Below are positions 58,422 to 62,649 of a stretch of 62,649 bases of DNA, piece after piece (the stretch's first letter is position 1; each line of letters starts with the position of its first letter). Source of the stretch: an uncultured bacterium (lineage in GTDB: Bacteria; Krumholzibacteriota; Krumholzibacteriia; LZORAL124-64-63); contig CALEMW010000160.1 of assembly GCA_937910695.1 (NCBI GenBank), forward strand, positions 1 through 62,649. Direction: 5' to 3'. Position numbers and translations under genes: made by a program. The notes beneath the pieces were generated by a model. The model searched no databases, was not told the origin of the DNA, and worked only from the letters and a program-made list of their open reading frames with translations.

Positions 58422-58907
58422 CTAGTTGTAATTGACAGTGATCGTGAACAGGAGGGGTTGGTTGGCACCGGGGGCTACCTGGGCGCTGTTGACCGAAACG
58501 TTGGCGCCGAGACTCAGATCCAGTTCGCCGTTGATGTCGAGGGATGCGTTGAGCAGAGGAGGGGGGCCCTCGCTGGTCATGAATGTGCCGATCGACAAGC
58601 CGGCCACGGTGGACCCCACGATCGATAGGCTGAGCGTGGAGAAAGGATCGCCGCTGATCAGATAGTGCCCTGTGGTGACCGGGCTGCCGACATGGATGCC
58701 GAATGGATCAAAGGTGATGCTGTCGGCCAATCCCAACGTCACCGTCCCGTTCTGGTCCACCACGCTGCCGAAATCCAGTTCGGCTGTTTCCAGGATGGTC
58801 AACGGAGCACCTGAAACCGACCAGGGGCTGGACAGAATGACCAGGGCGATCAGCATGCAGCCGACTCCCTGGCACCTCATAAGTGTTTTCCGGACAAGTG
58901 GATACAT
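58422..58907 (-). CDS. DUF4402-like fimbrial subunit 2 (short N-terminus)
   Basis: About 161 residues; the frame opens at 58937 but ATG at 58907 gives a sensible signal peptide (MYPLVRKTLMR then a hydrophobic run to about PWSVSGA). The mature protein begins almost directly at LETAELDFGSVVDQNGTVTL, the DUF4402 pattern (ELDFG, later QPLLFTITVNYN end). It is clearly paralogous to the subunit at 59028-59525. It seems to lack the 10-15 residue N-terminal donor strand that the paralogue has. Start uncertain (58937, 58907 or 58880). Confidence 0.78.
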   Translation of the reverse strand: MYPLVRKTLMRCQGVGCMLIALVILSSPWSVSGAPLTILETAELDFGSVVDQNGTVTLGLADSITFDPFGIHVGSPVTTGHYLISGDPFSTLSLSIVGSTVAGLSIGTFMTSEGPPPLLNASLDINGELDLSLGANVSVNSAQVAPGANQPLLFTITVNYN

Positions 58908-58978
58908 ATCCCTTTCCCGGTTACGGATGGTTTTCACATGTCTGGATAAGGCAAGGGGTGTGCCACATGGAGGGGAAC

Positions 58979-59009
58979 AAAAATGGGGGAGGTCCGAAGA
59001 CCTCCCCCA
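58979..59009 (-). terminator. Hairpin with T run between the two subunit genes
   Basis: On the minus strand: stem TGGGGGAGGTC / GACCTCCCCCA closed by a TTCG tetraloop, followed by TTTTTG. A textbook rho-independent terminator 19 bp after the first subunit gene, so only part of transcription should reach the second subunit, chaperone and usher. Confidence 0.85.
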
Positions 59010-59027
59010 ACCAGTCCCGGGTGGAGA

Positions 59028-59525
59028 CTAGTTGTAAACCACCGTGATGGTGAAGTTCAGCGCCTGGTTGGAACCAGGAGCCGCCACACCGCTCTGCACG
59101 GTCAGGTCCGCGCCGAGGGTCAGGGCGAGATCGCCCGTACCGTCGGTCGACACGCCGACCAGCGGGAACACGCCGCCGCCGGCGTCCGTGGTGAAGTTGG
59201 ACAGGTTCAGACCGTTGGCGTTGGCCGCGGCGATGCTCACGTCCACCAGCGTGCTGGCCGATCCGGTCACGGTATAGACACCGCTGGTGACCGTCCCACC
59301 CTGATGGATTGCACCGGGATCGGCGGCAATGGTGTCGAGGAGGTCGAGGGTCACGGTACCGTCGGCGTCCGCCACGGCGCCGAAGTCCAGCTCGACCGTT
59401 TCGGCGAGGGACAGGGCGATCAGGACGTCGACCTTGCCGTCCTGAGCGGAATCAAGGGCGATGACGTTGCCGACAGGCAGGGTGACCAGCAAGGCCACCG
59501 CGATCAGAGTACTCAACTTGCGCAT
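59028..59525 (-). CDS. DUF4402-like fimbrial subunit 1 (likely major)
   Basis: A 165-residue exported protein: signal peptide (about 1-23), mature N-terminus with alternating hydrophobics (VDVLIALSLAETVELDFG; a plausible donor strand), beta-rich Ala/Gly/Thr-rich body, and end ALNFTITVVYN. The strong RBS AGAAGGAG before ATG and the terminator right after it suggest high expression. DUF4402 proteins are usually found as secreted, pilin-like subunits with chaperone-usher genes. Divergent from the + strand gene at 59741. Confidence 0.82.
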   Translation of the reverse strand: MRKLSTLIAVALLVTLPVGNVIALDSAQDGKVDVLIALSLAETVELDFGAVADADGTVTLDLLDTIAADPGAIHQGGTVTSGVYTVTGSASTLVDVSIAAANANGLNLSNFTTDAGGGVFPLVGVSTDGTGDLALTLGADLTVQSGVAAPGSNQALNFTITVVYN

Positions 59526-59740
59526 GATAAAGACTCCTTCTCGATCGAGTTCTTCTACCCGGAAAACTGTCGTGTCGATGCAGGTGTGTGCTCCGGTTGC
59601 CTACAGGGGTGTTTTCGACCGCCCTGCCGGTCACTTGACAGTTTTTTGGGATGCATTTTACCGCCGTTTGGGCCAAACTCGCCGCGAGGTTGGTGAAACT
59701 CAAGTTTCACCACGAACACGTCTCCACCCGGGAGAGGACG

Positions 59741-60076
59741 ATGGTCCGGCGTTTTCTGGGGATCACGATCCTCGCGATCCTGACCTGTACGGCAGCCGCT
59801 GGCGGCGAATTCCATTTCGCAGCCCGCGTCGATGTGATCGCGACGCTCTCGGTTTCGACATCCCTTGTAGGAGGGATATCAGCCGACAGCGAGGCGATCA
59901 TCGTGCATGGAACGCAAGATCAGTGCCTGGCCGTGGCTATCGTTACGGAAGGCGATCTCGTCTCATGTGAAACAGCCGGGATCCTCGATGGCGGCGGGCG
60001 CGTATTCCTGATCGCCGAGCGGGATGAATCGCCTGCGGATATGCACCTCCGCACCATCCAGATCATCGTCAACTGA
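59741..60076 (+). CDS. Small secreted protein, possible minor subunit
   Basis: A 111-residue protein with a signal peptide (MVRRFLGITILAILTCTAAAGG) and a beta-rich mature part of about 90 residues ending RTIQIIVN. The end resembles the FTITVxYN end of the two DUF4402-like subunits across the intergenic region, and the N-terminal RVDVIATLSVSTSL resembles their donor strand, but overall similarity is low. RBS GGGAGAGG before the ATG at 59741. Divergent from the pilus-like operon. Confidence 0.6.
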   Translation: MVRRFLGITILAILTCTAAAGGEFHFAARVDVIATLSVSTSLVGGISADSEAIIVHGTQDQCLAVAIVTEGDLVSCETAGILDGGGRVFLIAERDESPADMHLRTIQIIVN

Positions 60077-60091
60077 GCCGAGGGTATCGCC

Positions 60092-61498
60092 TTGACCACC
60101 GCCGTCATTCTCTTCGAAGACCACAGCGCCCATCAGTTTCGTCCCCTTTCCTGGACCGTACCCGTCCATGAAATGGGTTGCGGACTCTTCAATCTGCGCG
60201 AACGCCTGGGAATGCTGTGCGACGATCGGGGCTACGTGGCCGGTTTGTTGCCACGTGGTGCTCTCCAAGCCTTGCAGGACCTTTCGGTTCCGACCGGCTG
60301 GGTGGCGGGACCTGACGCTGTGCTCGCCGAAGCGCGCAAAGCTGACCGCGTCTTGCTGATCAACGGTCGCCTGTCCCTGCGCTGGGATGGACTGGGTTCT
60401 CTTCTCGACGACAGCAGCGACCGTGTTCAGCGCGATGACGCCGGTTTGGTCCTCTGGAGCGGCTCCGGCGAACGCGCCGCCTCACTGATCTCTCACTGGC
60501 GAGAGTGGGACGGGCGGGTCCTGGAATCCGGGTCCTGGTTCAACTGCGACAACATGATGGAAGCGTGGACCCCCCAACTCACCGATCCAACCCCAGCTAC
60601 GGGAGCCTGGCGGCACCTCTGGGAGAGGGTTCACGATATCGGTCCGTCCATCGTTGACGATATCAGCGAAGTGATCGCTTCAGGACGTTCCTACAAGCGT
60701 TGGATCTTCGGAGTTCGACCCATGGCAGGTGCCACGCCGCCTTGGCGCATGGACCAGGTGTTTCACCAGTTCACTCCAGCCGCCTATCCTGCCGTTTCCC
60801 GTCTCGGTGATCAGGATCTCTGGGTCGGTCAAGATGTCGTGATCGATCCGGGGGTGGTTCTGGATGCGCGCAAAGGCCCCATCGTCTGTGAATCCGGAGT
60901 GCACATCGAACCCAATGCTACCCTGTGCGGGCCCCTGTCTCTCGGTGCCGGTACGCTGGTGAAGTCAGGAGCGGTCATCTACGGTGAGACCGCCGCAGGG
61001 CCGGTCTGCAAGCTATCGGGAGAAATTGCCGAGTCCCAACTCGCAGCCTATATGAACAAGCAGCACGCTGGATTCCTGGGTCATGCTGTGATTGGAAGCT
61101 GGGTCAATCTGGGAGCCGACACCACCTGCAGCGACCTCAAGAACAACTACGGTGAGATCAAGGTGAACTACGGCGCTGGTCCCATCGCGACAAATAGCCG
61201 TCTTCTGGGGCTGATGATGGCCGAACACGGCAAGACGGCCATCGGCACGACCTTCAATACGGCCACGACTGTCGGCGTTTCCGCGAATGTCTTCTCTTCC
61301 GGTTTTCCGCGGACCTACATCCCCAATTTCGCTTGGGGCGATGGTCGGGGCCGGCATTTTCAGGTGGAGCGGGCACTTGAGACGGCACAGATCGTCATGA
61401 GCCGCCGCTCGATCATCTGCTCTGCGGCCCACGCTGATCTCCTGGAAAAGCTCGCCAAGGGTGGCGATCGGTACGGTACCGAGCAACTTGCAACCTAA
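60092..61498 (+). CDS. Alternative GlmU-type nucleotidyltransferase/acetyltransferase
   Basis: A 468-residue protein with an N-terminal half that looks like a shortened, divergent nucleotidyltransferase (VILFEDHSAHQFRPLSWTVPVHEMGCGLFNLRERL) and a C-terminal left-handed beta-helix with hexapeptides (LWVGQDVVIDPGVVLDARKGPIVCESGVHIEPNATLCGP). GSWVNLGADTTCSDLKNNYGEIK and TVGVSANVFSSGFPRTYIPNFAWG are hallmarks of the alternative GlmU family known mainly from Bacteroidota, proposed to make UDP-GlcNAc. Whether it replaces canonical GlmU here cannot be told. TTG start. Confidence 0.85.
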   Translation: MTTAVILFEDHSAHQFRPLSWTVPVHEMGCGLFNLRERLGMLCDDRGYVAGLLPRGALQALQDLSVPTGWVAGPDAVLAEARKADRVLLINGRLSLRWDGLGSLLDDSSDRVQRDDAGLVLWSGSGERAASLISHWREWDGRVLESGSWFNCDNMMEAWTPQLTDPTPATGAWRHLWERVHDIGPSIVDDISEVIASGRSYKRWIFGVRPMAGATPPWRMDQVFHQFTPAAYPAVSRLGDQDLWVGQDVVIDPGVVLDARKGPIVCESGVHIEPNATLCGPLSLGAGTLVKSGAVIYGETAAGPVCKLSGEIAESQLAAYMNKQHAGFLGHAVIGSWVNLGADTTCSDLKNNYGEIKVNYGAGPIATNSRLLGLMMAEHGKTAIGTTFNTATTVGVSANVFSSGFPRTYIPNFAWGDGRGRHFQVERALETAQIVMSRRSIICSAAHADLLEKLAKGGDRYGTEQLAT

Positions 61499-61583
61499 GG
61501 GACCCCGTTCCTCGCTTTAAGCCCGATCTGCTTCTCAAAATCCCGCACCGGATCCTTCGCGCATTCCATGACTAAAATATCAT

Positions 61584-61813
61584 AACTCGTTGTATGGTTT
61601 TCGGATATGAGAATATCAGAGATGAGCATATAGGCTGGCCTGCCTCTTGATAAGGAAGAAAGCAACAATGTTTCCTGTGCTGTGGGCGCCTTGTCCGCCG
61701 ACCCAACTACGCTCTCCACGTTTGTAGCTCCGGTCTGGTGAGGCACGCCGCAAGTGCGGGAAACATTACTTCTTTAATCACCTCCTTTGCACTTCATTGA
61801 CATATAACGAGTT
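61584..61813. repeat. Imperfect 13-bp inverted repeat
   Basis: AACTCGTTGTATG at 61584-61596 and CATATAACGAGTT at 61801-61813 are inverted copies differing at one position, about 204 bp apart, bounding most of the low-GC stretch. Possibly ends of a small non-autonomous element; no target duplication is obvious. Confidence 0.4.
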
Positions 61814-61828
61814 GCGGCAAAAAAAACA

Positions 61829-61857
61829 TTGTCGAGTTTCTCGTTCTATGGTAAAAA
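61829..61857 (+). promoter_or_regulatory. Possible HU promoter
   Basis: TTGTCG at 61829-61834, 17-bp spacer, TAAAAA at 61852-61857, about 50 bp before the HU start. Both hexamers are only fair. A TTGACA at 61797-61802 is nearby but lacks a good -10. Confidence 0.35.
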
Positions 61858-61906
61858 TCGTGCGTTCAACGGAACACTATGAGCGCATGGCGACACAGGA
61901 GGCACC

Positions 61907-62212
61907 ATGACTAAGGCGGAACTGGTGGAGCGGATCGCTGATCGGACAGGCGTGAGCAAGAAGGATACGGGAGTTGTGGTCAACATGATTCTCGACAATA
62001 TCGGACAGGCTCTGCTGGACGGCGACAAGGTCGAACTGCGTGGTTTCGGCTCATTCAAGGTGAAAAGCCGCCGTTCCAGGCTGGCACGGAACCCCAGGAC
62101 CGGCGATTCCGTCACTGTTCCCGCCAAGCAGGTTCCTTATTTCAAGGCATCCAACGAACTCAAGGGCCGCCTCAACCCAGATGCTGCCGGTGAGGGTGAC
62201 TCCGGCGATTGA
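61907..62212 (+). CDS. hup: HU-family DNA-binding protein
   Basis: A 101-residue histone-like protein. TKAELVERIADRTGVSKKDTGVVVNMILDNI forms the helical dimerisation half. VELRGFGSFKVKSRRSRLARNPRTG is the HU/IHF signature with the DNA-binding arm, followed by FKASNELKGRL. A short acidic tail (EGDSGD) follows the normal end. RBS CAGGAGG before the ATG. Bends and compacts DNA; probably a highly expressed monocistronic gene. Confidence 0.94.
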   Translation: MTKAELVERIADRTGVSKKDTGVVVNMILDNIGQALLDGDKVELRGFGSFKVKSRRSRLARNPRTGDSVTVPAKQVPYFKASNELKGRLNPDAAGEGDSGD

Positions 62213-62225
62213 TCACCGGTAGAGT

Positions 62226-62254
62226 TTGATTGTTGCCCCGTTTCCTGCTATATT
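62226..62254 (+). promoter_or_regulatory. Candidate sigma70 promoter for the small basic protein
   Basis: TTGATT at 62226-62231, 17-bp spacer, TATATT at 62249-62254, about 115 bp before the 30-codon gene. Confidence 0.6.
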
Positions 62255-62367
62255 CTCCGGTCGTCACCGTTCGGGGTGCCGTGCGACGATCGCTCGGATG
62301 GCACGGATCGCCGAATGGAGGCGGGGAAATCCTCAGAGACGACTTCGAGATTGGAAAGGTGGCGAAC

Positions 62368-62460
62368 ATGCCCAATGGACGGAAGCGTAAGCGCAAGAAG
62401 ATCGCGACTCACAAGCGTAAGAAGCGACTGCGCAAGATGCGCCACAAAAACAAGAAGTAG
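62368..62460 (+). CDS. AURKAIP1/COX24-like 30-residue basic protein (putative ribosomal protein)
   Basis: Thirty residues, over half Lys/Arg: MPNGRKRKRKK, then IATHKRKKRLRKMRHKNKK. It matches the pattern of tiny Bacteroidota-type AURKAIP1/COX24-domain proteins, related to mitochondrial small-subunit protein mS38, and so is probably a ribosome component. AAAGGTGG six bases before ATG, own promoter and own terminator support it as a real, strongly expressed gene despite its size. Confidence 0.85.
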   Translation: MPNGRKRKRKKIATHKRKKRLRKMRHKNKK

Positions 62461-62467
62461 ATTCGGG

Positions 62468-62499
62468 AAAACCGGTGCTTCACGAAGCGCCGGTTTTTC
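62468..62499 (+). terminator. Terminator after the COX24-like gene
   Basis: Stem AAAACCGGTGCTT / AAGCGCCGGTTTT (one T-G pair) with loop CACG, running into TTTTTCT. Seven bases after the stop codon. Confidence 0.9.
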
Positions 62500-62597
62500 T
62501 GTACCATCCCGGCATGGAAATGGCATTGGGAAGGTCGTGTGCCGCACAGTAGGCACCACCGGTCCCAGTTACGGGGTGAAACGATAAAGGAGTCCGT

Positions 62598-62649
62598 GAT
62601 GACCGCTTCGGGAAGTGAACGCCGCAAGGGCAAGAGGGTTGATGCGAAC
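62598..62649 (+). CDS. Start of an unknown gene (3' truncated by window)
   Basis: ATG at 62598 with AAAGGAG seven bases before it, then 16 more open codons to the window end, reading MTASGSERRKGKRVDAN. Too short to assign. The 100 bp upstream, after the terminator, would contain its promoter; I see no clear one. Confidence 0.55.

Larger units (their letters stand above)
61499..61906. other. Low-GC intergenic region
   Basis: 408 bp without a convincing gene. Base composition is clearly lower in GC than the flanks, with A/T runs such as AAAAAAAA near 61820. On the minus strand a strong SD-like AAAGGAGGTGA (61788-61778) precedes ATG at 61766, but that frame stops after 19 codons. Another minus-strand frame (61746 to 61495, 83 codons, no recognised family) could be a decayed gene. 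It also holds a 13-bp inverted repeat and the HU promoter region. Confidence 0.6.

Noticed and set aside
61584-61813. Insertion sequence or integron cassette
   Set aside because: No transposase or integrase, no target duplication seen, and the repeat is too short to prove an attC or IS end; kept only as a repeat and a finding.
62500-62597. Possible riboswitch before the last gene
   Set aside because: Some short paired segments are visible, but none matched a riboswitch core I know (cyclic-di-GMP, TPP, cobalamin or SAM).

Overview
This is a GC-rich, gene-dense stretch of a diderm (LPS-making) bacterial chromosome. It holds about 60 protein genes, two tRNA genes and almost no non-coding DNA. 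The nearest affinity I can argue is the FCB superphylum or a neighbouring candidate phylum (Krumholzibacteriota, Eisenbacteria or Latescibacterota-like). That placement is inference. It rests on a fused lpxC-fabZ gene, a complete bacillithiol pathway (BshA, BshB1, BshC), a Bacteroidota-type alternative GlmU, a 30-residue COX24/AURKAIP1-like basic protein, and an McsA-McsB-ClpC set next to Lpx, Bam, Lol and Tol-Pal systems. There is no plasmid, phage, CRISPR or transposase signal. Most genes are on the + strand in long operons joined by ATGA, GTGA or TTGA overlaps.

Layout. 1-3054: end of a DUF3108 protein, a GT39 membrane glycosyltransferase, a sugar-1-phosphate transferase and AcpS. 3067-9127: a promoter, then a PhzF-like isomerase, an acyl-CoA dehydrogenase and five coupled uncharacterised genes, four of them membrane proteins (one DUF6754-like). 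9136-18541: a TPR protein, AroQ, EF-P, AccB, AccC, FtsK, RimO, an exported unknown and BamD. 18538-27133: NadD, PolA, CoaE, RF2 (with programmed frameshift), LysRS and Lol transporter genes. 27130-31162: mini-McsA, a degenerate McsB, ClpC and a terminator. 31251-40443: BamA, OmpH, LpxD, LpxC-FabZ, LpxA, LpxB, a DUF374 acyltransferase and LpxK, which together make lipid A and insert outer-membrane proteins. 40460-46302: NadB, a methyltransferase and BshC-BshB1-BshA. 46355-51470: the Tol-Pal envelope system and a cupin. 51430-54379: Fbp (minus strand) and a proline-pathway aldehyde dehydrogenase. 54390-54737: two divergent tRNA genes. 54766-60076: a chaperone-usher-like fimbrial cluster with two DUF4402-like subunits, plus a small divergent secreted protein. 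60092-62649: alternative GlmU, a low-GC gap, HU, the COX24-like protein and the start of another gene.

The most interesting points are these. (1) The McsB homologue has lost several phosphagen-kinase active-site residues, although the adjacent ClpC keeps the two N-domain glutamates that dock phosphoarginine in Bacillus. (2) A five-gene membrane module of unknown function is translationally coupled to a fatty-acid-type dehydrogenase. (3) A chaperone-usher-like system has two paralogous subunits, one apparently lacking the N-terminal donor strand, with a terminator hairpin between them. Several sigma70-type promoters (TTGnnn-16/18-TAnnnT) recur upstream of operon heads, so housekeeping promoters here look conventional.
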